64,000 bases of DNA from NCBI GenBank assembly GCA_029880855.1, contig JAOUNS010000001.1, positions 248,001 to 312,000 of the forward strand. The letters run 5' to 3'. Position numbers and translations under genes: made by a program. Positions 27,441-34,541 of this stretch are shown here, piece by piece. Positions within the stretch are counted from its first letter, which is position 1. Each line of letters begins with the position of its first letter. The notes beneath the pieces are model-generated. The model ran no database searches, was not told the DNA's origin, and saw only the letters and a program-made list of their open reading frames with translations. Origin of the DNA: Gammaproteobacteria bacterium (GTDB taxonomy: Bacteria > Pseudomonadota > Gammaproteobacteria > UBA6429 > Thiohalophilaceae).

Positions 27441-28046
27441 TTAGTGCAAACCGGCTATATAGGAAGCCACTGCCTTGATTTCCGCTTCGGTCATGCGTAT
27501 AGCGATATCACGCATGATTTTGTTGGCATCGTTGGCACGCTTGCCTGACTGGAAATCCTTCATGGTCTTTTCCACATAGGCTGCATGCTGGCCGCTCAGC
27601 TGCGGGTATTTCGCCGGAGGATTACCCGAGCCGGATGGGCCGTGACAAGCCATACAGGCAGCTACACCGGTTCCGCCATTACCGCCACGGTAGATGTTCT
27701 GACCGTGAGTGACCAGATCCTTGTTGGCTGAACCGGGGCTGGTTTTCTGACCGGCAAAATAGGCGGCGACATCAGCCATATCCTGCTTGCTTAACCCGGA
27801 AGCAAAAGATTTCATGGTAGGCTCATCGCGGGCACCGGATTTGAAATCTTCCAGTTGCTTGATGATATAAGCTTCACCCTGCCCCGCCAGTTTCGGCGTA
27901 GCCGGTGTGGTGCTGTTGCCACCCTGTCCATGGCAACCGGCACAAACCGCCGCCTTGCCTTCACCTTTTGCCGCATCGCCGGCGGCTTGAACCGAACCGG
28001 CGATGAGCAGTGCGATACTGATAATTACTGTTTTATTTAAACTCAT
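27441..28046 (-). CDS. Diheme cytochrome c4
   Basis: A 201-residue periplasmic electron carrier. A signal peptide (MSLNKTVIISIALLIAGSVQA) precedes two tandem class I cytochrome domains, each with one heme site: CAGCHG near residue 36 and CMACHG near residue 130. Candidate Met ligands lie after each (PTMKSFASG; DANKIMRDIA). The paired-domain arrangement and size are those of cytochrome c4, which feeds electrons to terminal oxidases. It overlaps the c5 gene by 4 nt (ATGA). Confidence 0.95.
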   Translation of the reverse strand: MSLNKTVIISIALLIAGSVQAAGDAAKGEGKAAVCAGCHGQGGNSTTPATPKLAGQGEAYIIKQLEDFKSGARDEPTMKSFASGLSKQDMADVAAYFAGQKTSPGSANKDLVTHGQNIYRGGNGGTGVAACMACHGPSGSGNPPAKYPQLSGQHAAYVEKTMKDFQSGKRANDANKIMRDIAIRMTEAEIKAVASYIAGLH

Positions 28047-28357
28047 TTGGACTGATCAACCATGTATTTCACAGCTGCCTTCACTGCAGCATCATCAAGA
28101 TCGGAACGACCACCTTTGGCCGGCATGAAACCCTTGCTGCCTTTGAAACCCTTGATAGCGTGATCGTTCAAGGTCGCCATACCCTGGGCAATTCGGGCTT
28201 TCCATTCAGCTTTGTCACCCACTTTAGGGGCTCCGGCAGCACCTGTACCGTGACAGGCGAAGCAAGCAGTTTGATACACACTCTGGCCATCAGCAGCCTG
28301 TACATTGGCAGCAGCCATAATCATCATTGCAGATGCAGCAACTATCAGTTTTTTCAT
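28043..28357 (-). CDS. Monoheme cytochrome c5 family protein
   Basis: A 104-residue class I cytochrome with a signal peptide (MKKLIVAASAMMIMAAANVQA), a single heme site CFACHG near residue 32 and a Met ligand in GFMPAKGG, the usual cytochrome c5 pattern. It is the first gene of the c5-c4 operon, coupled to c4 by a 4-nt overlap. A purine-rich SD (GAGAAGAAAC) precedes it. It is divergent from engB, as in many gammaproteobacteria. Confidence 0.95.
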   Translation of the reverse strand: MKKLIVAASAMMIMAAANVQAADGQSVYQTACFACHGTGAAGAPKVGDKAEWKARIAQGMATLNDHAIKGFKGSKGFMPAKGGRSDLDDAAVKAAVKYMVDQSK

Positions 28358-28517
28358 TGTTTCTTCTCCAATCGGGTGAATTATTCTACTCCGGCAGCGG
28401 CATTTTACCCCTGCCTACTACTAATCGCCGCCGAAACGGTTAAAATCGGTGGCCTTATATACCAAGCGCAGCCCACAGGGTCAAGCAGGCCCACTTACTT
28501 TTACTATTAATATCCTT

Positions 28518-29150
28518 ATGTCAAGCAAAAAGCTCAATTATTACCAGCGGGCCAGTTTCGCCATCAGCGTCCCTGAACCCCGCCTCGCTCCGCCGGATAT
28601 CGGCCTGGAAGCCGCCTTTGCCGGTCGCTCCAATGCCGGTAAATCCAGCGCACTGAATACCATTTGCGCCCAGAAATCCCTGGCACGGACCAGTAAAACC
28701 CCGGGCAGAACCCAGCATCTGGTCTTTTTCCAACTCGACGAACAACGGCGCCTTGTCGACCTGCCTGGTTACGGTTACGCCAAGGTTCCGGGGCAGATCC
28801 AGGCCAAATGGCAATCCGCGATGGCTGAATATCTGGAACGGCGCGAATCACTGCAAGGTCTGATTCTGCTCATCGACATACGCCGATTGTTCACAGAGTT
28901 CGATGAACAAATGCTGAATTGGTGCTGCCACGCCAATATGCCGGTCCACATTCTGCTCACCAAAGCGGACAAATTGAAACGTGGTCCTGCACAAAGCATT
29001 CTGCTGCAGGTTCGCCGACAAGTGGAGGATTTGCCTCAAGTCTCAGTACAACTGTTTTCTTCACTCAAAAATCAGGGTGTCGATGAGGCCAGACAGGTGC
29101 TTGATCGCTGGCTGGAAGTGCCAACGAATAACACACAAGAAGAATTGTAA
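28518..29150 (+). CDS. engB: Ribosome biogenesis GTP-binding protein EngB (YihA/YsxC)
   Basis: Essential TrmE-Era-like GTPase acting in large-subunit assembly, 210 residues. G1 is [17 protein letters not shown]2 contains [11 protein letters not shown]3 is [11 protein letters not shown] and G4 is LLTKADKL. The start [18 protein letters not shown] at 28518 fits the family; a longer frame adds 23 unrelated residues. Its 3' end meets two minus-strand sRNA candidates head-on, 11 nt after the stop. Confidence 0.96.
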   Translation: MSSKKLNYYQRASFAISVPEPRLAPPDIGLEAAFAGRSNAGKSSALNTICAQKSLARTSKTPGRTQHLVFFQLDEQRRLVDLPGYGYAKVPGQIQAKWQSAMAEYLERRESLQGLILLIDIRRLFTEFDEQMLNWCCHANMPVHILLTKADKLKRGPAQSILLQVRRQVEDLPQVSVQLFSSLKNQGVDEARQVLDRWLEVPTNNTQEEL

Positions 29151-29160
29151 TCATACAGAC

Positions 29161-29295
29161 AAAAAAAAAGCCCTGGCCTAGGAGTGTGGGGGAGGCGGCC
29201 AAGGGCTTTAAGTATTTCCCGGCTTGGGGTATGCCGGGTTGTTTCCCGCCAGGGAGGTTATGCGGGAACCAAGCTGCTTCAGTTACTAGTGTAGA
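29161..29295 (-). ncRNA. Small RNA candidate A, C-rich loops (anti-SD type)
   Basis: Predicted transcript of about 135 nt with three hairpins, read 5' to 3' on the minus strand. (1) A 7-bp stem (29262-29268 with 29243-29249) whose 12-nt loop reads ATAACCTCCCTG. (2) A 6-bp stem (29233-29238 with 29218-29223) with loop ATACCCCAA. (3) A terminator stem (29197-29209 with 29167-29178) with a C-rich loop, followed by nine T (complement of 29161-29169). The CCTCCC loop is complementary to Shine-Dalgarno sequences. No open frame with an SD is seen. It is the sibling of the element at 29402-29522. Orientation rests on the T-tract and an upstream promoter. Confidence 0.75.
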
Positions 29296-29301
29296 CAAGA
29301 A

Positions 29302-29330
29302 TCATATGAGCGCATTCTTTGCTCTGTTAA
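29302..29330 (-). promoter_or_regulatory. sigma70-type promoter of small RNA A
   Basis: On the minus strand: -35 TTAACA (29325-29330), exactly 17 nt, then -10 TATGAT (29302-29307). Each hexamer has one mismatch to the consensus. The predicted start lies near 29295, just before the first hairpin. Confidence 0.6.
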
Positions 29331-29401
29331 ACATTGTTAAATCGATCACACGGATCAATTCACGCACTATCAACACGATTATTGCTTAACAAAATACAAA
29401 A

Positions 29402-29522
29402 ATAAAAATGCCCCGGTAATTCTATGGGGGGTAATTACCGGGGCCAATCAATATCCGGCTTGGGGTTGCCGGATATATTTTTCCCGCCAGGGAGGTAATG
29501 CGGGCGCGATGTCATCACATCG
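29402..29522 (-). ncRNA. Small RNA candidate B, sibling of A
   Basis: Predicted transcript of about 120 nt with the same three-hairpin plan. (1) A 5-bp stem (29500-29504 with 29483-29487) with loop ATTACCTCCCTG, differing from copy A at one position. (2) A 9-bp stem (29468-29476 with 29451-29459) with loop AACCCCAA. (3) A perfect 12-bp terminator stem (29433-29444 with 29410-29421) with loop ACCCCCCATAG, followed by a T-rich tail (complement of 29392-29409). Stem sequences of hairpins 2 and 3 differ from copy A while pairing is kept and loops stay C-rich, which is what selection on RNA structure would give. Confidence 0.75.
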
Positions 29523-29528
29523 CACAAC

Positions 29529-29555
29529 TATGACTGGAGCGGTTCTGCAAAGTTC
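29529..29555 (-). promoter_or_regulatory. Possible sigmaE-like promoter of small RNA B
   Basis: On the minus strand: GAACTT (29550-29555), 16 nt, then TCATA (29529-29533). This resembles the RpoE/AlgU pattern GAACTT-N16/17-TCTGA. The site puts the RNA start near 29520, directly before the first hairpin. No good sigma70 pair was found there. The motif is short, so the call is tentative. Confidence 0.45.
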
Positions 29556-29674
29556 AGCGGAGAGAAAAATAATTTAATTTTTTTAACACAATTTTTTCCG
29601 GTATATATAACTCTTCATCCACATTGTGTTATTTATCAACCTGTTACTCATTTCCTGATGCAAACAAAAGCAAA

Positions 29675-30121
29675 TTATGCCGGCCTCTCTATCCAGCTGA
29701 TTTGCCAATTGACACTTTCAACACGTAATAAACACACCACAGTGCCCGGTAAAAATTCCGTATAACCCGCATTGAATACAAGTTTTCCCAATAATGCAGG
29801 TAAAAACGGCAAATGGCCGACAATCAGCACATCCTCGTTCCAACTGCGAATTTGCGGCAGCAACATCGCCGGATCATCATTTGGTCTTAACCCTTCTATT
29901 TCAAGCCTTGTCGCGTCCGGCGCCAGTCTTGCACACATGATTTCTGCCGTTTGCCGAGCCCGAGTCTTGTCACTGTGATATGCACAGCCAAACGTTACGC
30001 CGCGCAGGTGTAACCGTTCAGCCAGATTATCGATTGCCTGACGCCCGGCATCGGTTAAGCCCTGTGCCGGATCAATATCACTGCTTGCTGCTTGCCCGTG
30101 ACGCATTAACATAAGCTTCAT
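29675..30121 (-). CDS. sixA: Phosphohistidine phosphatase SixA
   Basis: A 148-residue histidine phosphatase. The catalytic RHG motif is at residue 8 (MKLMLMRHGQAASSD), SDKTRARQTAEI is the typical second Arg region and VGHLPFLPAL holds the second His. SixA removes phosphate from histidine phosphotransfer proteins of sensor kinases or the phosphotransferase system. It is a stand-alone gene, transcribed away from the CPXCG protein gene. Confidence 0.9.
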   Translation of the reverse strand: MKLMLMRHGQAASSDIDPAQGLTDAGRQAIDNLAERLHLRGVTFGCAYHSDKTRARQTAEIMCARLAPDATRLEIEGLRPNDDPAMLLPQIRSWNEDVLIVGHLPFLPALLGKLVFNAGYTEFLPGTVVCLLRVESVNWQISWIERPA

Positions 30122-30237
30122 CGGTTATTTCCTTGACTATACTGGTTTATATCAGAGTATAACCTGCATGATCGGACAGAAATCCGCGATGGCTTTATTC
30201 GGCATTCTGTCACCAAACATAACAATAACTGACTATT

Positions 30238-30426
30238 ATGCTGCAAGAAACCTCGGTTTGCTGTCCATGGTGCGGAGAAAATTTCACTCTCCTGGTGGAC
30301 AGCAGCGCCGGAAATCAGCAATATATTGAAGACTGTCAGATTTGCTGTAGTCCGATCCTTTGTACGATCAGTACGGATATTGACGGCGCAGTGATCAACC
30401 TTGATACAAGGCGTGACAATGAGTAA
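30238..30426 (+). CDS. CPXCG motif-containing cysteine-rich protein
   Basis: A 62-residue protein with the pair CCPWCGENF (residues 8-13) and EDCQICCSPI (about 33-39), the two Cys knuckles of the small zinc-ribbon CPXCG family. The function is not established. Its stop overlaps the start of the Rof-like gene by 8 nt, so the two are translated from one message. Confidence 0.85.
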   Translation: MLQETSVCCPWCGENFTLLVDSSAGNQQYIEDCQICCSPILCTISTDIDGAVINLDTRRDNE

Positions 30427-30670
30427 CGATGATATCCCATATCGACCAATTTCCTGCGCGCTCTACAGTGAGTATGAATTGGCCATCATCCGTCGGCAAC
30501 GTTTGAAACTGGTATGGCATACTCAGGAACAAACGCATATCTCCTGTGTCATTCCTGAGGATTTGCAGACCAGGGACCACCAGGAGTTTCTGATCGCCCG
30601 CGAACATACCGGCAATGTGCTCTACATCCGTCTGGATCACATCACCGCCAAGACAATAGTTGAAGACTAA
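30419..30670 (+). CDS. rof: Rof-like Rho-binding antiterminator (YaeO family)
   Basis: An 83-residue protein (MSNDDIPYRPISC) matching the Rof/YaeO pattern: YxPISCxxYxxYELA at the N-terminus, then an Sm-like beta barrel ending in LYIRLDHITAKTI. In E. coli, Rof binds Rho and blocks its RNA-loading site, lowering termination. The ATG at 30419 lies inside the end of the CPXCG gene (8-nt overlap). The family assignment rests on the N-terminal motif and length; the effect on Rho is inferred. Confidence 0.75.
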   Translation: MSNDDIPYRPISCALYSEYELAIIRRQRLKLVWHTQEQTHISCVIPEDLQTRDHQEFLIAREHTGNVLYIRLDHITAKTIVED

Positions 30671-30700
30671 AGCACACGGCACACCACTCCCACTATCCAC

Positions 30701-31600
30701 ATGCGTATCGGTATTGATCTCGGCGGCACCAAAATTGAAGGCATAGCACTTGATGATCAAGGCCGGATGCTGTTCCGTGAACGTGTCGCCACACCAAGAC
30801 ATGACTATCCGGCCACTATCGACGCCATCTGCGCTCTTGTGTCTGAGATTGAAAACCGCACCGGCCGGTCCGGCACTGTCGGCATGGGGATACCCGGTAC
30901 CATTTCACCGGCCTCCGGGCGGGTTAAAAACGCCAACTCGGTGTGGCTTAACGGCCAACCATTAAAAGAAGATTTACAAACGCGCCTGCAGCGGGAAGTG
31001 CGGATTGCCAACGATGCCAACTGTTTTGCTGTCTCGGAAGCCACCGATGGCGCCGCCAAGGCTGCTGACATTATGTTTGGCGTGATTATCGGCACCGGCA
31101 CCGGTGGTGGTATTTGTATCGACAAAAGACCGTTGATCGGTGTTAATGCCATTGGTGGTGAATGGGGACACAACACCCTGCCCTGGCCGCAAGCAGATGA
31201 GTTACCCGGTGCACCCTGTTATTGCGGGCAGTTCGGCTGTATCGAAACCTGGTTATCCGGCCCCGGCTTTTTACGCGATCATCAACAACACGGCGGTCAT
31301 GCCGGCACTGCACACGACATCGTGCAACAAGCACTAAACGGCGATCACAGTGCTGAACAAAGTCTGCAACGTTATGAACAACGCCTGGCCCGCGCCCTGG
31401 CATCCATTATCAATATACTTGACCCGGAAGTCATTGTACTCGGTGGCGGCATGTCCAATATCGAGCGTCTCTATTTAAATGTTCCACGCCTTTGGCAGCC
31501 GTATGTCTTTTCTGATCGCGTCGATACCCGGCTGGTGCCACCGCTCCACGGTGACTCGTCCGGTGTACGCGGTGCGGCCTGGTTGTGGCCAATCGGTTAG
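30701..31600 (+). CDS. ROK family sugar kinase (fructokinase-like)
   Basis: A 299-residue ATP-dependent hexose kinase of the ROK group. ATP motif IGIDLGGTKIEG at the start, catalytic Asp region ANDANCFAVSEA, IIGTGTGGGI, the EWGH substrate motif (GGEWGHNTLPW) and the zinc-binding CYCGQFGCIE. The set resembles Mak fructokinase and related proteins, but the sugar cannot be fixed. It starts 30 nt after rof, and its stop overlaps that of the convergent polymerase gene by 4 nt. Confidence 0.93.
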   Translation: MRIGIDLGGTKIEGIALDDQGRMLFRERVATPRHDYPATIDAICALVSEIENRTGRSGTVGMGIPGTISPASGRVKNANSVWLNGQPLKEDLQTRLQREVRIANDANCFAVSEATDGAAKAADIMFGVIIGTGTGGGICIDKRPLIGVNAIGGEWGHNTLPWPQADELPGAPCYCGQFGCIETWLSGPGFLRDHQQHGGHAGTAHDIVQQALNGDHSAEQSLQRYEQRLARALASIINILDPEVIVLGGGMSNIERLYLNVPRLWQPYVFSDRVDTRLVPPLHGDSSGVRGAAWLWPIG

Positions 31601-32844
31601 GGATGCAAAATGGTTTCCCGATGCCCGAAGGGTTTCCAGCTTGGCGCGATCACGTTGGGCATGGTGGAACGTTCCAGTAATCGCGCCGGCGCCAGGGCAA
31701 ATTCACCAAAGCGCAGGTTGATCATATCCTTGACCTGATTTTCGATACTGCGATCCGGCAAATCCACTTCGGTAAATAATTCCAGCTGACCATCGGCCGG
31801 TTGCGGGTCCAGCGCCCCCACATGGACCTGATGAATGCCTTCACCATCCCAACAATCGGCCAGCACCTCCCGACACAGGTCATAGATGATCAAGCCGTCA
31901 TTGATCGGGATCGGCGTCTGCATCTTCATCCCCAGCCAACCATCGGTGGCCATTAATCCGACACTGAAGGTCATGGCCACCATGTTGTGCCGACGCAGGC
32001 GTGCACCGACCTTTTCACTCATGTGCAACAAATAGATCAACAGGATGCGGCGGGCTCGCGTATCCGGCGGGATGACCTTGCCGTGGCCGATACTCTTGGG
32101 TGGCGGCACATCCACATGTATCTTCTCCGGATCCTCACCCTGACACATGTACCAGATACGCCGCCCCGGATTGCCAAAGCGTTGTCCCAGCACACCAATC
32201 GGCAAGCGCGCCATGTCGCCACAGGTATACACACCCCGAGCAGCAAGAAAGCTGCCTATCCCGGTGTTGATACCGCACAGTTCCGTCACCGGTACATCGT
32301 GCAACCGTTGTTTCGCCTCCCAGGGAGGAATGATCATCAAACCATCCGGTTTGCTTTTTTTCGCCGCGTATTTGGCCGTGGTCTTGTCACCGCTCAATCC
32401 CAGCGAACTGGGCAGGCCTGATGCCTGCCAGACCCGATCTTTTGTCATCCTGACGATCTTTTCCGGCGAACCATGCAATTTTTGCACACGCGTAACATCG
32501 AGGAATGCTTCATCAACAGAAAAGATTTCAATATCCGGAGTAATGTCCTGTAATGCCTCCATGATGGTGATCGACACCTGTGCATAACGCTCGGGGCGCG
32601 AAGGACACTGTATCAGTGCCGGACAGATCTCCAGTGCATGACGCAGGCGCATGCCGGTCTTGACCCCCTGCCTGCGTGCTTCGTAGGAACAGGTAATGAT
32701 GCAGGTGCCTTGCATGCCGTTGGTGACACCCACCGGTTTGCCGCGTAATTCAGGATTATCCAGTTGCTCGATGGAGGCAAAAAACGCATCCATATCCACC
32801 AGGATGATGGCGCGTTCCCAGAAGCGGGAAGGATCGTGTGCCAT
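31597..32844 (-). CDS. Y-family (DinB/UmuC-like) translesion DNA polymerase
   Basis: A 415-residue error-prone polymerase of the Y family. Active-site acidic residues lie in ILVDMDAFFASIEQ and FSVDEAFLDVTRV. The palm/fingers contain SYEARRQGVKTGM and LGLSGDKTTAKYAAKKSKPDG. A helix-hairpin-helix region (VPVTELCGINTGIGSFL) follows, then the little-finger domain. GQLELF near residue 360 fits a beta-clamp binding motif. It starts 9 nt after lexA on the same strand, forming a two-gene damage-response unit. It resembles DinB (Pol IV) but is not a clear orthologue, so no gene name is given. Confidence 0.9.
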   Translation of the reverse strand: MAHDPSRFWERAIILVDMDAFFASIEQLDNPELRGKPVGVTNGMQGTCIITCSYEARRQGVKTGMRLRHALEICPALIQCPSRPERYAQVSITIMEALQDITPDIEIFSVDEAFLDVTRVQKLHGSPEKIVRMTKDRVWQASGLPSSLGLSGDKTTAKYAAKKSKPDGLMIIPPWEAKQRLHDVPVTELCGINTGIGSFLAARGVYTCGDMARLPIGVLGQRFGNPGRRIWYMCQGEDPEKIHVDVPPPKSIGHGKVIPPDTRARRILLIYLLHMSEKVGARLRRHNMVAMTFSVGLMATDGWLGMKMQTPIPINDGLIIYDLCREVLADCWDGEGIHQVHVGALDPQPADGQLELFTEVDLPDRSIENQVKDMINLRFGEFALAPARLLERSTMPNVIAPSWKPFGHRETILHP

Positions 32845-32853
32845 ACGGCACCG

Positions 32854-33453
32854 TTAACGATAGGTTCGTAACTGGCCGATCAGCACCCCCTGGATACGCA
32901 CCCGCTCGGGTGCGAATACCATGGGTTGCATGTCGGGGTTTTCCGGACTCAACTCAATGCGCCCGTCGGCATACCGCTTGAAACGCTTCAGGGTTGCCTC
33001 TTCTTCGTCAATTAAAGCGACAACGATATCGCCGTACTCAGCCCGGTCCCTCGGTTCTATAATAACGATATCGCCGTCTAAAATTCCCACTCCGATCATC
33101 GAGTCGCCCTTCACCTGCAAGGCGTAGTTCCTGTCGCCGACAAACAGGCCGGCTAAGTCGATCTCTTCCTGATCCGGAATGGCTTGAATGGGGTGGCCGG
33201 CGGCGATTCGACCCACCAACGGAAGGGTCATGGGGTGGGAATGGGGAAAATCAGCAAGTCGAATCCCGCGCCAGCCACGTTCTGTTTGCTCAAGCTTGCC
33301 CTTTTGCCGCAGGGACTGCACATAACGGTGCACGGTCCCTCTGGAGTTTATCCCCATGGCCTGTCCAATCTCGGTCATGGTCGGTCCCTCACCGTGACGG
33401 TCGATATAGTCACGGATAAACTCCAGCATACGGTTTTCAAGAGAAGTGAGCAT
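32854..33453 (-). CDS. lexA: LexA repressor
   Basis: A 199-residue SOS repressor. The N-terminal winged helix ends in INSRGTVHRYVQSLRQKGKL, whose recognition region looks more like alphaproteobacterial LexA (SKSGIHRLI) than the E. coli type. Self-cleavage: Ala-Gly bond in VGRIAAGHPIQA, catalytic Ser in VKGDSMIGVGI, Lys in EEATLKRF. The ATG at 33453 is preferred (GGAG 9 nt upstream) over a start 15 nt earlier. It is co-transcribed with a Y-family polymerase. The promoter carries a complex GTTC/GAAC operator. Confidence 0.95.
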   Translation of the reverse strand: MLTSLENRMLEFIRDYIDRHGEGPTMTEIGQAMGINSRGTVHRYVQSLRQKGKLEQTERGWRGIRLADFPHSHPMTLPLVGRIAAGHPIQAIPDQEEIDLAGLFVGDRNYALQVKGDSMIGVGILDGDIVIIEPRDRAEYGDIVVALIDEEEATLKRFKRYADGRIELSPENPDMQPMVFAPERVRIQGVLIGQLRTYR

Positions 33454-33459
33454 ATAAAT

Positions 33460-33506
33460 GTTCTCCATATGTTCTCTACTATAGAGAACGTTTGGAGAAC
33501 AGTCAA
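33460..33506 (-). promoter_or_regulatory. lexA promoter with nested GTTC-N7-GTTC operators
   Basis: Promoter on the minus strand: -35 TTGACT (33501-33506), 17 nt, -10 TATAGT (33478-33483). Operator: GTTC at 33460-33463 and 33471-33474 (N7 between them), and GAAC at 33486-33489 and 33497-33500 (N7 between them). All are symmetric about base 33480. The inner palindrome reads GTTCTCTA-CTA-TAGAGAAC. The half-sites fill the -35/-10 spacer and the start region, and the outer one overlaps the ribosome-binding site. Autorepression by LexA is the obvious reading. Confidence 0.85.
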
Positions 33507-33578
33507 GCGTGCAGGAAAATATTTTTCTATCGCGGCAACTGCGCCCTGTTGTTATCAGGGCAAACAGGCGCTGAGCAA

Positions 33579-33866
33579 TCAGCCCAGCAGGAACTGCAAT
33601 CGTTCATCTGCCCGTGCCGGTGTGATCTCCAGAATTTCCGCATTGACGATATTTTCTGCGACAAATGGATCTTCTTTGACCCTGGCCTCCAGCTCTGCGA
33701 GTGTGGTGTTATGGGCAACAATCCCTCCACCCAAACTCGGCTGCAAGCCGCCGACAAGCAAAAACACATTGTCATCAAATCCCCGTTTGATCCAGGCATT
33801 GTGGCCATCCATAAATTCTCCCGCCCGGGCTTTGTTTTCGGCAAATTTCAATAAAATGATGTACAT
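33579..33866 (-). CDS. YciI family protein
   Basis: A 95-residue ferredoxin-like-fold protein of the YciI family (MYIILLKFAENKARAGEFMDGHNAWI...VKEDPFVAENIVNAEILEI). The conserved His of this family is in DGHNAW and the Asp in KEDPFV. Members may act as small enzymes or binding proteins; this one's role is unknown. GGAG lies 8 nt before the ATG. It sits downstream of a truncated TetR-type gene on the same strand. Confidence 0.88.
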   Translation of the reverse strand: MYIILLKFAENKARAGEFMDGHNAWIKRGFDDNVFLLVGGLQPSLGGGIVAHNTTLAELEARVKEDPFVAENIVNAEILEITPARADERLQFLLG

Positions 33867-33933
33867 CCTGTTTTCTCCTTTTTTGTTTTTTGGGAAATGC
33901 CTGTCCGGATCGGGCCGAACAAAAAATCATTGT

Positions 33934-34269
33934 TTATTCTTCCGGGACGAGCGAATCCAGCCGGCGCTCCATCCGGTTTACTTCTTGCCTGACAAACTGT
34001 TCATCACCAAAGACACTGACCATGGTTGCCACGCCCTGGCTGAAGGCCGGCACATGCATGGCCAATTCATCCGCGTCTGCCCGACATCCCGGCGCGTTGA
34101 ACTGCTTGACGAACCAACTGCGAAACAGGGCGAAGCATTTATTGGCCTCGGCGCGGGATGTGTGTTCCAGCCTGGCCAACTCACTGCACAATGTCCCCAC
34201 CGGACAGCCATAGCGATTACCCCGCGAAATATGTACCGCCCTGAGCGCAGGCATATTAGGGGCAAGCAT
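33934..34269 (-). pseudogene. Remnant of a TetR family regulator, DNA-binding domain missing
   Basis: A 111-residue frame resembling the ligand-binding C-terminal half of TetR regulators: RGCPVGTLCSELAR-type motif (here YGCPVGTLCSELARLEHT), then FALFRSWFVKQF and a final helix. The N-terminal helix-turn-helix expected about 60-80 residues before is absent. The bases upstream (34270-34400) do not encode it in any frame I checked by eye. The simplest view is a broken regulator of the adjacent YciI gene or of the divergent transporter. A shortened but expressed protein cannot be excluded. Confidence 0.6.
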
Positions 34270-34541
34270 CCCGAACAGGCAATTATACAGGCGGTGGCTG
34301 GAAGAGTCTGGCGAGCATGTTCAACGAAAAATCAGGTCAGCCTGATACTTCACAGGACAACACATGAAAATTTTTCATATTTTTACCTGACAACTCATGG
34401 CATAAGCCTTTAATGACGACGCCGAATTGTCATATAATCAATCACTTATATTCCAGTCAGATGAGTTTGCGCCATTCAGGGTCGCCCCGCTTCGCAAATA
34501 TCATAAAATTTCATTCAGTAACAATAGCTTGGGAGAACCGG

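Noticed and set aside
29161-29510. Reading the repeated hairpins on the plus strand as a CsrA-sequestering RNA (loops with AGGGAGG and GGGG)
   Set aside because: On the plus strand the hairpins lack T-tracts and a promoter, while on the minus strand each module has both. The GGA-like loops are simply the complement of the C-rich loops.
33421-33520. A canonical gammaproteobacterial CTGT-N8-ACAG SOS box in front of lexA
   Set aside because: No such sequence is present; the operator found is of the GTTC-N7-GTTC form.
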